Below are positions 1 to 8,104 of a DNA stretch of 64,000 nucleotides, one piece after another. Source of the stretch: Thermovorax subterraneus. GTDB taxonomy: Bacteria; Bacillota; Thermosediminibacteria; Thermosediminibacterales; Thermosediminibacteraceae. The first letter of the stretch is position 1. The number at the start of each line of letters is the position of its first letter. The stretch lies in contig JAKIHM010000003.1 of NCBI GenBank assembly GCA_021608145.1, positions 1 through 64,000 of the forward strand, given 5' to 3'. The translations under genes and the position numbers were made by a program. The notes under the pieces were generated by a model that worked only from the letters and a program-made list of their open reading frames with translations, had not been told where the DNA came from and made no database searches.

Positions 1-224
1 TTTTCTCTAAATCCTACCACTTCCCATGTCTCTCGATCCCGGGCATTCATTAAATTGAGGTCCATTTGTTCCAATACCCATTCTAGCATTTGACTACTTA
101 CTTTTTGACATAACTCACTTACCCTTTTTTCAAGTTCATAAAAGTCTTCGCTCTCGGTTAAAATTTTTATTAATCCATTGTGGAAAAGAAGGATTGCGCC
201 TACTAGGTGTCGAATATTTAACAT
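1..224 (-). CDS. ISLre2-family transposase, N-terminal part (cut by window edge)
   Basis: Reading leftwards from an ATG at 222-224 the frame stays open to the window edge. It begins MLNIRHLVGAILLFHNG and contains ELCQKVSSQMLEW and RDRETWEVVGFREK, which I recognise as the N-terminus of ISLre2-type (UPF0236) transposases. The catalytic part lies outside the window, so it cannot be said whether the copy is intact. It lies next to decayed genes, which fits an insertion in a degraded region. Confidence 0.75.
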   Translation of the reverse strand, partial: MLNIRHLVGAILLFHNGLIKILTESEDFYELEKRVSELCQKVSSQMLEWVLEQMDLNLMNARDRETWEVVGFRE

Positions 225-270
225 AAGACCTCACACTCCTTTTGGTGTTTTGTGTTGTGTTTTGGGTGGT

Positions 271-400
271 GAGGTCTTTTTTTCTACATTTGCAAGCCTT
301 CTTCCTTCTTGGCACCTACTTAAATTTTACACTGCCTAGGTCTTTTTTTCTACGTTTAAATGCCTTTTTCTCCCCTGGAAACCCACTTGAATTTTACACT
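271..400. repeat. two imperfect ~66-bp tandem units beside the transposase start
   Basis: AGGTCTTTTTTTCTAC occurs at 272 and again at 338, and AATTTTACACT closes both units (323-333 and 390-400). The pair lies between the transposase start and the LysR relic, so it probably belongs to the end of the insertion element. The exact terminus cannot be fixed from one end. Confidence 0.5.
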
Positions 401-403
401 CTC

Positions 404-470
404 AGGGTAGCGGCACTCGCGAGGCGTCCGAGGCAGCAATGAAAGCATATGGCACAAAACATCAAAGCTT
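404..470 (+). pseudogene. relic of a LysR-type regulator gene
   Basis: Bases 404-452 closely match 9852-9900 inside the intact LysR gene of this window, including AGGGTAGCGGCACTCGCGAGG and GAAAGCATATGGCA. The translation GSGTREASEAAMKAYG parallels GSGTREVFEAATKAYG of the intact protein. Similarity fades after about 455. The match starts exactly where the repeat units of the element end, suggesting the transposon landed in a paralogous lysR gene that then decayed. Confidence 0.6.
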
Positions 471-651
471 CCAAATAGGCTGTTTTCAAAAGATCCACCC
501 TGGCTGATATCGTTGTCAAAGGCCGGTATAGGTTTCCAGTTAATCTTGGTAACTTATCGAAATCAATTTTGCCTGTCTCAGCATTATAGAAAAAATTGGT
601 AGATTTTTGCTACAATATAAATAGTCAATATTAGGAGGGGTTCTGGGTCTC

Positions 652-868
652 TCGATCATATTTAATTTCTTCCCTGATGGTATTGGTTATGCTGGCCATA
701 TTCGGCGTTATCACTGGGTTTGTGGTTAGCAAGTTCACCGGCATCGACCTTTATATCTCATTCTTCGGCACGTGCCCGGAGGTATGCAGGAAATGATAGT
801 GCTTTCCCTGTCCCAAGATGTGAACCATTCGGCCGTAGTGGTAATACAGACAGCATTCGAAGTCCAGT
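652..868 (+). pseudogene. relic of an AbrB-family membrane protein
   Basis: The plus frame reads a hydrophobic segment VLVMLAIFGVITGFVVSK and then FTGIDLYISFFGTCP. One base appears missing near 776-781, after which the next frame continues GGMQEMIVLSLSQD and HSAVVVIQT. The block FFGTxPGGMQEM is typical of the C-terminal half of AbrB (COG3180) transporters. Only this segment remains, so it is a broken fragment. Confidence 0.5.
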
Positions 869-886
869 TCCATAAAAACGACTTTA

Positions 887-917
887 AGCCGCCGATACAT
901 TGGTGGCGGCTTTTTAT
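887..917 (+). terminator. rho-independent terminator after the AbrB relic
   Basis: AGCCGCC (887-893) pairs with GGCGGCT (905-911) and is followed by a T run. Confidence 0.7.
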
Positions 918-1480
918 GTTTATTCCTTTTTCGCTTCTTCGACAACCTCTACGAAAAGCTTCATGCTGAAAGGTGGAATCTTTTTATCTTTTATTTTTCT
1001 TGGATACCTCTTGATATTTATAAGGGATTTCCGGGTTTTCCTTCAGCAAAAAAATCACGGGAGATTTCTTTGTCCTTCATCCTCCAGAAACCATCTGAGC
1101 GGTTTCCCATCAACGTAAAGATGACAAAAAATCTAAAAAATTCTTTCATGGGGCACTTTACGAGCAGGCGAAAGCTTCGAAGGACCTAATGATATCAAGA
1201 TACCCGGCGAGCATACTGCCTGCGGGCGACTATAACGAGCTTGTTAACCGCCCAAGTCAAAAACACTGAGACCTGGTAGGAGTTTGCCCCCGGATTACGG
1301 GAACAGAACCCAGGCAATTGTGTACCTCATAAGGCTCGATAATGTGGTTCCTTGCTGACTTCCTTTTCAAAAAGTTGCATGAACTGCTGAAAAGGATAAA
1401 TCCGGTTTAACATTCTGTTAACAGAAAGTATTATTAAATTTTACAAAATACCAGTATAATTTAGATAGCGCTGCGATAAC
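918..1480. other. gene-free stretch, probably decayed coding DNA
   Basis: No convincing gene is present. Short open stretches occur (for example around 1150-1280) but are broken by stops, and I could not match them to a family. A TATAAT at 1455-1460 with TTATTA 18 bases upstream may be the promoter of the EAL gene. Confidence 0.4.
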
Positions 1481-1498
1481 GAGGTGCATTATCAGATT

Positions 1499-2449
1499 AT
1501 GGAGGATTTAAAAATTTTAAAGGAAATAATAGAGAATAAAGAAATAAGGACGTTTTTTCAGCCCATTGTTGATGTAAACAACCTAAAGATTATAGGCTAT
1601 GAAGCGCTGTCCCGGGGTCCGGCGGGGTCGCCGCTGGAAAGGCCAGACGTTATGTTCGATGTGGCCGCCAAATACAATTTGCTCTGGCAGCTGGAATACC
1701 TCTGCAGAGTGCTGGCTATCGAGAATGCAAGCAGGCTGGGGCTGAAGGATTTGCTTTTTTTGAACGTGGATCCTAGGATACTCAAGGACGAAAGGTTCAC
1801 CGAGGGTTTCACTTATGAGTTTTTAAAGAAGTACAACATAAGGCCCGAGCAGATAATCTTTGAGATCACGGAAAAGACGGCGATTACGGACTATGTTTCT
1901 TTCAGAAGAATACTGGAACACTACAGGAAACAGGGCTATAAGATAGCCGTAGACGACACTGGCAACGGCTATGCAGGAATCATGCTCATTGCAGAGATAA
2001 GGCCCCAGTTTATAAAGCTCGATATGGGTCTTATCAGGAACATCGACAAAGACGAATTAAGGCAGATGGTGTGTCAGATGATGGTGAACTTTAGCAAGCT
2101 AACAAATATGAAGATAATCTCTGAGGGTGTAGAGACCGAAGATGAATTGAATACCCTTATCAAAATAGGTTGCGAATACGTTCAGGGCTATTATCTGGGG
2201 AGGCCCTGCGAAACTCTTAGCGATATTTCTCCCAATATCATGGAAAAGATAGAAAATAAGAAGAGGGAAAACGGCAGGATTATTTTCAATACATCGAAAA
2301 CCTTTCCGATTGGCAATATAGCGAGGCTGGACAAGGGCGTTCCGGCTGGGACAAAATCCCGGGATGTAAAGCAGATAAAGGAGATATTTTCGAAACGATA
2401 CACCATTGGGAATGGTTCTTGCAGCAGAACTTTGCAGTTTCCATCATAG
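1499..2449 (+). CDS. EAL-domain cyclic-di-GMP phosphodiesterase
   Basis: Predicted cytoplasmic enzyme hydrolysing c-di-GMP to pGpG. The EAL domain fills roughly residues 15-240. Key blocks are present: GYEALSRG (EAL signature), FLNVDP, FEITE, VDDTGNGYAG (variant of DDFGTG), IKLDMGLIRNID, SEGVE and QGYYLGRP, so catalysis is likely. No sensory domain precedes it. I prefer the ATG at 1499, preceded by GAGGTG, over the in-frame GTG at 1484. After about residue 265 the sequence resembles no domain I know and stops early, while another frame stays open to 2595, so the C-terminus may be frameshifted. Confidence 0.85.
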   Translation: MEDLKILKEIIENKEIRTFFQPIVDVNNLKIIGYEALSRGPAGSPLERPDVMFDVAAKYNLLWQLEYLCRVLAIENASRLGLKDLLFLNVDPRILKDERFTEGFTYEFLKKYNIRPEQIIFEITEKTAITDYVSFRRILEHYRKQGYKIAVDDTGNGYAGIMLIAEIRPQFIKLDMGLIRNIDKDELRQMVCQMMVNFSKLTNMKIISEGVETEDELNTLIKIGCEYVQGYYLGRPCETLSDISPNIMEKIENKKRENGRIIFNTSKTFPIGNIARLDKGVPAGTKSRDVKQIKEIFSKRYTIGNGSCSRTLQFPS

Positions 2450-2595
2450 GACAACAGCATCACGTCAAGTCCGTGGGGCTGTATCCGGGCGAGGACATGG
2501 AAATTTTTAAATTCAGAGTAGTTAAGGAACTAGTGAAGGCTGTAAAAAACCGCCGAGACTGCGTAATGAGCTACTCGGGAATGCTGAAAAAGTAA
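2383..2595 (+). pseudogene. out-of-frame continuation after the EAL gene
   Basis: A different plus frame is open for 70 codons across the end of the EAL gene (DIFETIHHWEWF to SYSGMLKK) and stops with TAA at 2593-2595. It has no start codon with a ribosome site. It may be the original C-terminal domain of the EAL protein displaced by a frameshift. I do not recognise its family. Confidence 0.25.
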
Positions 2596-2680
2596 AAAAA
2601 GTAAAAAGTGGGGGCACTGGGGGTGGCCTATGCCCCGTGCCTCTTCGAGAAGCCTAATAGTAAAGAGGAGGGTTAAAGAA

Positions 2681-2752
2681 TTACGGGTGATATTTCTCCA
2701 CCAGATTCTTCACAACCGAGCAGGTCGTAGTACGGTTACAGTCTGGGCACAC
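2681..2752 (-). other. in-frame 23-codon cysteine-rich stretch after the hydA stop
   Basis: Directly after the TAA of hydA (2756-2758) the same frame continues GAG then GTG and reads MCPDCNRTTTCSVVKNLVEK and a few more residues before TAA at 2681-2683. It has a C-x2-C pair and a third Cys. It could be a tiny gene, a lost C-terminal extension of HydA, or chance. No ribosome site precedes the GTG. Confidence 0.25.
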
Positions 2753-2755
2753 CTC

Positions 2756-4717
2756 TTACAAAAGCTGGTCAATCAGCCTCTCTATCCTTTCCGCGTCAGC
2801 ATTTTCTACTATATTGCCGTTTACCTCCACTGCCGGACTCGAAGTGCAGTTTTCCAGGCAGAAAGTAGCCTCCAGACTCACCTTGTCTTCCAGGTTACGC
2901 TCTTTTATCTTCCGGTCCACAGCCTTGAATATATCATAAGACCCTTTGAGATAACAAGACGTACCTATGCATATTTTTACGTTTACCTTGCCCTGCTGGC
3001 CGCCAAATTTTATATCCGTCCCCTCAATCCTGCGCCTGGACCTGTAATGGGTATGGAGGTATTTATGGGAAACCTCCGAGCCGGGACTGCCCAGCCATTT
3101 CTCGTAGAGCATCCTGACCATCGGGTTTTCATCGGCCCGCCCAAGCTGCATCCTGTTGTCGAGGATGTAGAGGCCTTTTGCCCTCTTTTCCCTTATTCCG
3201 GCGTCCGCGGGTACCGGTTGCCCAGCACCGCCGACACATCCTCCCGGGCATGCCATAACCTCCACTAGATCGTACTTAGCCTTGCCCTGTTTTATCATTT
3301 CCAGAAGTTCCCGGGCATTTTTCAGGCCGTGCACTACCGCCACCTTGATTTCTCTGCCGTCCTTCAATACCGCTGCTTCCTTTAGTCCCTCATTACCTCT
3401 TACCTCTTTGAACCGCTTGTGCCCGCCGTCCAGCATTCTCACCACGGCTTCGGTTACCCCGCCCGTGGCGCCGAAGATAATCCCCCCTCCGGTGGCGAAC
3501 CCGAAGGGCATGTCGAAGGACTCTTCCTTCAGTTCTTCAAAGACAATACCGGCTTCCCTCACCATCCTGATGAGCTCCTGAGTTGTAAGTACCGCATCCA
3601 CATCCGGGTTTCCGTCCACCGCAAACTCTTCCCTGGCCGCTTCCGCCTTTTTGGCGGTACAGGGCATTATCGACACCACAAACACATTGTCTCTTGAAAG
3701 GCCCACCTCCCCGGCATAGTAGTTCTTAATAAAGGAACCGAACATCTGCTGAGGTGAACGGCAGGTGGAAAGGTTATCCAAGAACGAGGGGTAATTGAAT
3801 TCCACGAATTTTACCCAGGCCGGACAGCAGGAGGTGAAAAGGGGCAGGTTCTCTCCCCTATCAAGCCTTTCCATAAATTCCCGGACCTCTTCCATAACCG
3901 TGAGATCCGCGGCTAAGCAGGTATCAAACACCTTATCGAAGCCCATCGCCTTGAGGGCCGAGACGATCAGATATTCGGTGGATTCCCCAGCCTTAAGGCC
4001 GAAGGCCTCCCCGAAGGCCACCCTCACTGCAGGGGCTATCTGGGCTATTACGACCTTGCTGTCGTCGTTGAGAGCTTGCCATACCTTTTCGATATGGGGT
4101 TTTACGACAATGGCGCCAGTAGGGCATACCGAAGAGCACTGGCCGCAGTCAACGCAGTCGACTTCGGAAAGTTTTTTGTTGAAAGCCGGTGTTACGGTAG
4201 CCCGGGCTCCCCTGTAGGCAAAACCTATAACTCCTATGCCCTGGACTTCCTCGCACATCCTTACGCAATCGCCGCAGAGTATGCATTTATTCGGGTTCCT
4301 TATTATGGCGGGGGAGCTGTCATCTACGGGCAGCCGTTTTTCCTTTCTGCCGAACCTTATCTCCTCGATCCCCATGTCGTGGGCCAGTTTCCTGAGCTTG
4401 CAGTCGCTGTTTTTATAGCAGGTGGTGCACTCCCTGTCGTGTGCGGCCAGCAAAAGCTCCAGGGTCATCTTCCTCTGCTTCAGCAGTCTCAGGGTATGGG
4501 TCTTAATCTCCATTCCTTCGCGAGGAGGTGTGCAGCAGGCTGCTATAAGGTTCCCCTTTTTGTCTTCCACAAGGCACATCCTGCAGGCTCCGTAAGTGCT
4601 CAGCTCCGAGTGGTAGCAAAAGGTGGGCAGCTGTATGCCCGCCTTCCTTATCACTTCCAGAAGGTTTTTCTCATCGGAAAAGGCAACCTCTCTGCCGTTG
4701 ATCTTCAGCGTCTTCAT
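2756..4717 (-). CDS. hydA: NADH-linked [FeFe]-hydrogenase catalytic subunit HydA
   Basis: Catalytic subunit of a cytoplasmic trimeric hydrogenase that couples H2 to NAD(H), and in bifurcating members also to ferredoxin. Domains in order: [2Fe-2S] ferredoxin (Cys near 34-62), His-Cys3 [4Fe-4S] site (ECTTC, residues 96-106), two [4Fe-4S] clusters (CILCGDC near 145, CVDCGQC near 188), and the H-cluster with FTSCCPAW (294-301), MPCTAKK (351-357) and EVMACPGGCVGG (486-496). A thioredoxin-like [2Fe-2S] domain (CIGTSC near 585-590, CLENC near 620) ends the 653-residue chain. It follows hydB with no gap, so it is the last gene of hydC-hydB-hydA. Confidence 0.95.
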   Translation of the reverse strand: MKTLKINGREVAFSDEKNLLEVIRKAGIQLPTFCYHSELSTYGACRMCLVEDKKGNLIAACCTPPREGMEIKTHTLRLLKQRKMTLELLLAAHDRECTTCYKNSDCKLRKLAHDMGIEEIRFGRKEKRLPVDDSSPAIIRNPNKCILCGDCVRMCEEVQGIGVIGFAYRGARATVTPAFNKKLSEVDCVDCGQCSSVCPTGAIVVKPHIEKVWQALNDDSKVVIAQIAPAVRVAFGEAFGLKAGESTEYLIVSALKAMGFDKVFDTCLAADLTVMEEVREFMERLDRGENLPLFTSCCPAWVKFVEFNYPSFLDNLSTCRSPQQMFGSFIKNYYAGEVGLSRDNVFVVSIMPCTAKKAEAAREEFAVDGNPDVDAVLTTQELIRMVREAGIVFEELKEESFDMPFGFATGGGIIFGATGGVTEAVVRMLDGGHKRFKEVRGNEGLKEAAVLKDGREIKVAVVHGLKNARELLEMIKQGKAKYDLVEVMACPGGCVGGAGQPVPADAGIREKRAKGLYILDNRMQLGRADENPMVRMLYEKWLGSPGSEVSHKYLHTHYRSRRRIEGTDIKFGGQQGKVNVKICIGTSCYLKGSYDIFKAVDRKIKERNLEDKVSLEATFCLENCTSSPAVEVNGNIVENADAERIERLIDQLL

Positions 4718-6595
4718 TTATTTCCCCTCCTTTACGGCTTTAAAAGGACACGCATCCACGCAGGCACCGCATTTGATGCATTTGTCCGCATTTATTATGA
4801 AGGGCTTTTTTACTTCTCCCGAAATGGCACCGGCTGGGCATACCCTGGCGCATTTACTGCAGCCCCTGCAGAGGGCCGGGTCTATCACGTACCTCTTCAG
4901 GGCCTGGCAGACACCTGCGGGACACCTTTTATCCCTTACGTGAGCCAGGTATTCATCCCTGAAGTACTTGAGGGTCGTAAGCACCGGATTGGGCGCCGTC
5001 TCGCCCAGGCCGCACAGCGAGCCGTCCTTCACCGTGATGGCCAGCTCTTCTAAAAGCTCGATATCGGCTTCGGTGCCTTCGCCCCGGGTTATCTTTTCTA
5101 GCAATTCCAGCATCCTCCTGGTGCCTTCCCTGCAAGGGACGCATTTGCCGCAGGACTCCCTCTGGGTGAAGTCCATGAAGAACCTAGCCACTTCCACCAT
5201 ACAGGCGTCCTGGTCTATTACCACCATTCCGCCGGAACCGATCATGGCCCCTACGCTGTCCAGCGAATCGAAATCCAGCGGCAGGTCCAAGTGTTCTTTG
5301 GTGAGGCAACCGCCCGAAGGACCCCCTATCTGCACCGCTTTGAGCTCTTTGCCGTTGGGAATACCTCCGCCTATCTCGTAGATTATCTCCCTGAGGGTTG
5401 TGCCCATGGGGACTTCTATAAGCCCTGTATTAACGATATTTCCAGTCAGGGCGAAGGCCTTGGTCCCGGGACTGTTCTCGGTGCCGATGCTTAGGTACCA
5501 GTCCGCCCCTTTCAAAATTATCATAGGCACATTGGCGAAGGTCTCCACGTTGTTGAGCACCGTCGGCTTGCCGAAGAGTCCCTTTTCCACGGTCCTGGGC
5601 GGTCGCGTCCTGGGCATACCCCTGTTTCCTTCAATGGACGCTATAAGGGCGCTGCCTTCACCGCATACGAAGGCTCCGGCACCCTTGTTTATTTTTATAT
5701 CGAAATCGAAGCCCGAACCCAGTATGTTCCTGCCCAGAAGGCCGAACTCTCTGGCCTGCTCTATGGCTATCTTGAGCCTCCTGACCGCCAAGGGATACTC
5801 CGCCCTCACGTAGATGTACCCCTCTGTGGCCCCGGAGGCGTACCCTGCTATGATCATCCCCTCTATCACTCGGTGAGGGTCGCCTTCCATAATGCTCCTG
5901 TCCATAAATGCTCCGGGGTCGCCTTCGTCACCGTTGCATATCACGTATTTCACGTCCGCCTTCTGTTTCCTTACCGAGTCCCATTTGACGCCGGCCGGAA
6001 ATCCCGCACCGCCCCTGCCTCGCAGTTTCGCTTTCAGAATAACCTGGCATATTTCTTCGGAGGTCATCTGAAGGGCTCTAACCAGGGCCTGATATCCCCC
6101 GACGGCGATGTATTCCTTGATATTTTCGGGGTTGATCTTACCGCAGTGTTCCAGCACGATCCTGCTTTGCTTGCCGTAGAAGGGGATACTTTCTTCGGTC
6201 ATGAAGACTTCGCCGGTTTCGGGGGATTTATAAAGCAGCCTTTCTACCACCTCTCCCCTTTCAACCGTCTTCTCCACTATTTCCCGAGCGTCTTCCTCCT
6301 TCACCCTTACGTAGAAATACCCCTGGGGTTCTATCCTGACAATGGGGCCCATCTCGCAAAAGCCGTGGCAACCGCTGGGGGACACGTTTACCCCTTCTTT
6401 ACCATGGGTATAAAGGTCTATGTCAACATAGATATTTTTTTCTTCGAGAAGCTTTTTAATCGCTTCATATACCTTCAGCGAACCGCCGGATACGCAGCCG
6501 GTCCCTGCGCACACCAGTATCTTCATTTTTTCTCTGGCAAGGGCTTTACTGTATTCCTCTTTCAGCCTTTTGAGCTCCTCAACGCTCTTAATCAT
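4718..6595 (-). CDS. hydB: hydrogenase NADH/FMN subunit HydB (NuoF-like)
   Basis: Flavoprotein subunit that exchanges electrons with NAD(H). An N-terminal thioredoxin-like [2Fe-2S] domain (CAGTGCVSGG, SGCHGFCEMG) precedes the NuoF core with LRGRGGAGFPAGVKW and NGDEGDPGAFMDRS for FMN and NADH binding. Next come an SLBB region and the CVPCREGTRRM cluster motif, and the C-terminus has two [4Fe-4S] motifs (CRGCSKCARVC, CIKCGACVDAC). At 625 residues it has the full architecture of HydB in HydABC enzymes. It overlaps hydC by 8 bases, indicating translational coupling. Confidence 0.95.
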   Translation of the reverse strand: MIKSVEELKRLKEEYSKALAREKMKILVCAGTGCVSGGSLKVYEAIKKLLEEKNIYVDIDLYTHGKEGVNVSPSGCHGFCEMGPIVRIEPQGYFYVRVKEEDAREIVEKTVERGEVVERLLYKSPETGEVFMTEESIPFYGKQSRIVLEHCGKINPENIKEYIAVGGYQALVRALQMTSEEICQVILKAKLRGRGGAGFPAGVKWDSVRKQKADVKYVICNGDEGDPGAFMDRSIMEGDPHRVIEGMIIAGYASGATEGYIYVRAEYPLAVRRLKIAIEQAREFGLLGRNILGSGFDFDIKINKGAGAFVCGEGSALIASIEGNRGMPRTRPPRTVEKGLFGKPTVLNNVETFANVPMIILKGADWYLSIGTENSPGTKAFALTGNIVNTGLIEVPMGTTLREIIYEIGGGIPNGKELKAVQIGGPSGGCLTKEHLDLPLDFDSLDSVGAMIGSGGMVVIDQDACMVEVARFFMDFTQRESCGKCVPCREGTRRMLELLEKITRGEGTEADIELLEELAITVKDGSLCGLGETAPNPVLTTLKYFRDEYLAHVRDKRCPAGVCQALKRYVIDPALCRGCSKCARVCPAGAISGEVKKPFIINADKCIKCGACVDACPFKAVKEGK

Positions 6596-7097
6596 TCTGG
6601 CTTCTCTCCTTCTTTATAATTTCATCGATTATCTGTTCTGCTTTTTCGGGAGTCACCTTTCCGTGGACCTCCTCATTTATCACCATAACCGGAGCCAGCC
6701 CACAGGCCCCGAGACAGGATACGGTTTCAAGGGTGAACAGCAAGTCCCCGGTGGTCCGCTGCCCCTCTTTCAAACCCAGTTTCCTGGTGAGCATGTTTAA
6801 AAGGCCTGTGGAGTTCTTCACGTGGCACGCAGTACCGTCACATATACGGATTACATACTTCCCTTTGGGCTCCAAGGAAAAGTTTTCGTAAAAGGTGGCT
6901 ACGCCGAAAACCCTGGAAGGAGATATGTTCATAGCCGTGGCGATGTAGTTCAGGATTTCCTGCGGCAGGTACCTGTACTCGTTCTGTACTTCTTGCAAAA
7001 TGCTGATGAGGTGTACCGGATCCCTGCCGTGAGTTTCTATGATTTCATTGACCCTCTGAAAGCTCCTTCTGGAGTCGTGCCCCGTGGCTGTGGCCAT
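6588..7097 (-). CDS. hydC: hydrogenase [2Fe-2S] subunit HydC (NuoE-like)
   Basis: Small electron-transfer subunit, 169 residues. A helical N-terminal part (VHLISILQEVQNEYRYLP) is followed by a thioredoxin-fold [2Fe-2S] site with CDGTAC and CLGACGLAP, as in NuoE. It is the first gene of the operon. AGGAGG lies 9 bases before its ATG at 7095-7097, and two Rex-like operators lie just upstream, implying control by the NADH/NAD+ ratio. Confidence 0.93.
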   Translation of the reverse strand: MATATGHDSRRSFQRVNEIIETHGRDPVHLISILQEVQNEYRYLPQEILNYIATAMNISPSRVFGVATFYENFSLEPKGKYVIRICDGTACHVKNSTGLLNMLTRKLGLKEGQRTTGDLLFTLETVSCLGACGLAPVMVINEEVHGKVTPEKAEQIIDEIIKKERSQND

Positions 7098-7117
7098 AAG
7101 CCCTTCCCTCCTATATA

Positions 7118-7135
7118 TTGTTAATATTTTGACAA
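7118..7135. promoter_or_regulatory. Rex-type operator 1 of the hyd operon
   Basis: TTGTTAATATTTTGACAA differs at one base from the clostridial Rex consensus TTGTTAANNNNTTAACAA. It sits 21 bases upstream of the hydC start, where bound Rex would block transcription when NAD+ is high. Confidence 0.75.
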
Positions 7136-7151
7136 TTATGGTTAAAAATAA

Positions 7152-7169
7152 ATGTTAATTTATTAACAA
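7152..7169. promoter_or_regulatory. Rex-type operator 2 of the hyd operon
   Basis: ATGTTAATTTATTAACAA matches the Rex consensus at all but the first base. Its centre is 34 bases from that of operator 1, about three helical turns, so both would lie on similar faces of the DNA. Confidence 0.75.
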
Positions 7170-7222
7170 TCTGGTTTAATTATATATTATGCATACGATA
7201 TATGTCAACAATTTAAAATAAA

Positions 7223-7370
7223 TTAAACAATGTCTTCAACGACTTTTTCATCTTTGTTCAAATATAATTTCATTTTTTCGCCATTACTTAATTTGTAACC
7301 TATTTTATCAAAATATAGTTCGACTCCTTCATAACCGTAAAGGATTTTTACTCCTCGGGGGTAAAAGGAC
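7223..7370 (-). other. open minus-strand remnant after the Uma2 gene
   Basis: Just past the stop of the Uma2 gene a shifted frame reads FKSFYPRGVKILYGYEGVEL and on to a TAA at 7223-7225. The shift falls in a run of six Ts at the Uma2 stop. It has no normal start codon, so it may be a frameshifted tail or a decayed small gene. Function unknown. Confidence 0.25.
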
Positions 7371-7955
7371 TTAAAAAATACCCTTCAGACTTATTATAAG
7401 GTCAGGAAATATACTTACTTTTATCTCATCGCCTTCTGTATAAATGTCCGGCCTGCCGTATTTATTGTTGGCGCCCAGTACAAATACGCTCACCAGCTTT
7501 TCCTCAGGCTCTACAATCCAGTACTCTCTCACGCCAGCTTTTTCATATTTGTAAAATTTTTGCAATCTGTCCTTCCTGACCGAAGACGGCGAAGTAATCT
7601 CAATGATCATGTCAGGGGCCCCTATACATCCCTGCTCGTCTAATTTGGATTGGTCACATACAATGCTTATGTCGGGTTCCACCACTGTTTTGATATCCTT
7701 ATCGCTTTTTTCGTCACCATCAGGCAGCCTCACGCAAAAAGGCGCGGGATACACCTTACACGGCTTACCGGCCAGATAATTTGCTATCTGCCTTGAAAGT
7801 TCCATCAAGATTTCCTGGTGAATTCTGGATGGAGCTGCCTGCATATACAGCACGCCGTCGATGATTTCACACCTTTCTTCTTCTGGCCATGAAGCATAAT
7901 CCCTGTAAGTATATATTTTAATTTGTCTTTTATGCGGAAGCGGCATAGAAGGCAC
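7371..7955 (-). CDS. Uma2-family (DUF820) PD-(D/E)XK endonuclease-like protein
   Basis: A 194-residue protein with the nuclease-fold core of Uma2 proteins: EPDISIVC, then APDMIIEITSPSS, then YEKAGVREYWIVEP. The PD...EI-T arrangement supplies the metal-binding acidic residues. Family members are common and mostly uncharacterised, so the biological role is unknown. It stands alone between hydC and yeiH. Confidence 0.85.
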   Translation of the reverse strand: MPSMPLPHKRQIKIYTYRDYASWPEEERCEIIDGVLYMQAAPSRIHQEILMELSRQIANYLAGKPCKVYPAPFCVRLPDGDEKSDKDIKTVVEPDISIVCDQSKLDEQGCIGAPDMIIEITSPSSVRKDRLQKFYKYEKAGVREYWIVEPEEKLVSVFVLGANNKYGRPDIYTEGDEIKVSIFPDLIISLKGIF

Positions 7956-8034
7956 TCCCTTTCTGCAATTTTACCGCAAGCTTAATAAACATGATATCAA
8001 TTTTCAGACATTTTGTAAATGGTCTCGGTCAACC

Positions 8035-8070
8035 AAAAAAAAAAAAAAAAAAAACGGCCTTGAGCAGGCC
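8035..8070 (-). terminator. terminator of yeiH
   Basis: On the minus strand GGCC-TGCTCAA-GGCC is followed by G and 20 Ts (8035-8054). The very long T tail is unusual. Confidence 0.8.
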
Positions 8071-8104
8071 AATTCTCTTTTTCATCTAATTTTTTCCCAG
8101 CAGA

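Noticed and set aside
2756-6595. Long plus-strand open frames over the hydrogenase genes (e.g. 4076-5053, 5873-6619)
   Set aside because: They are antisense shadows of GC-rich hydA and hydB with no recognisable protein content.
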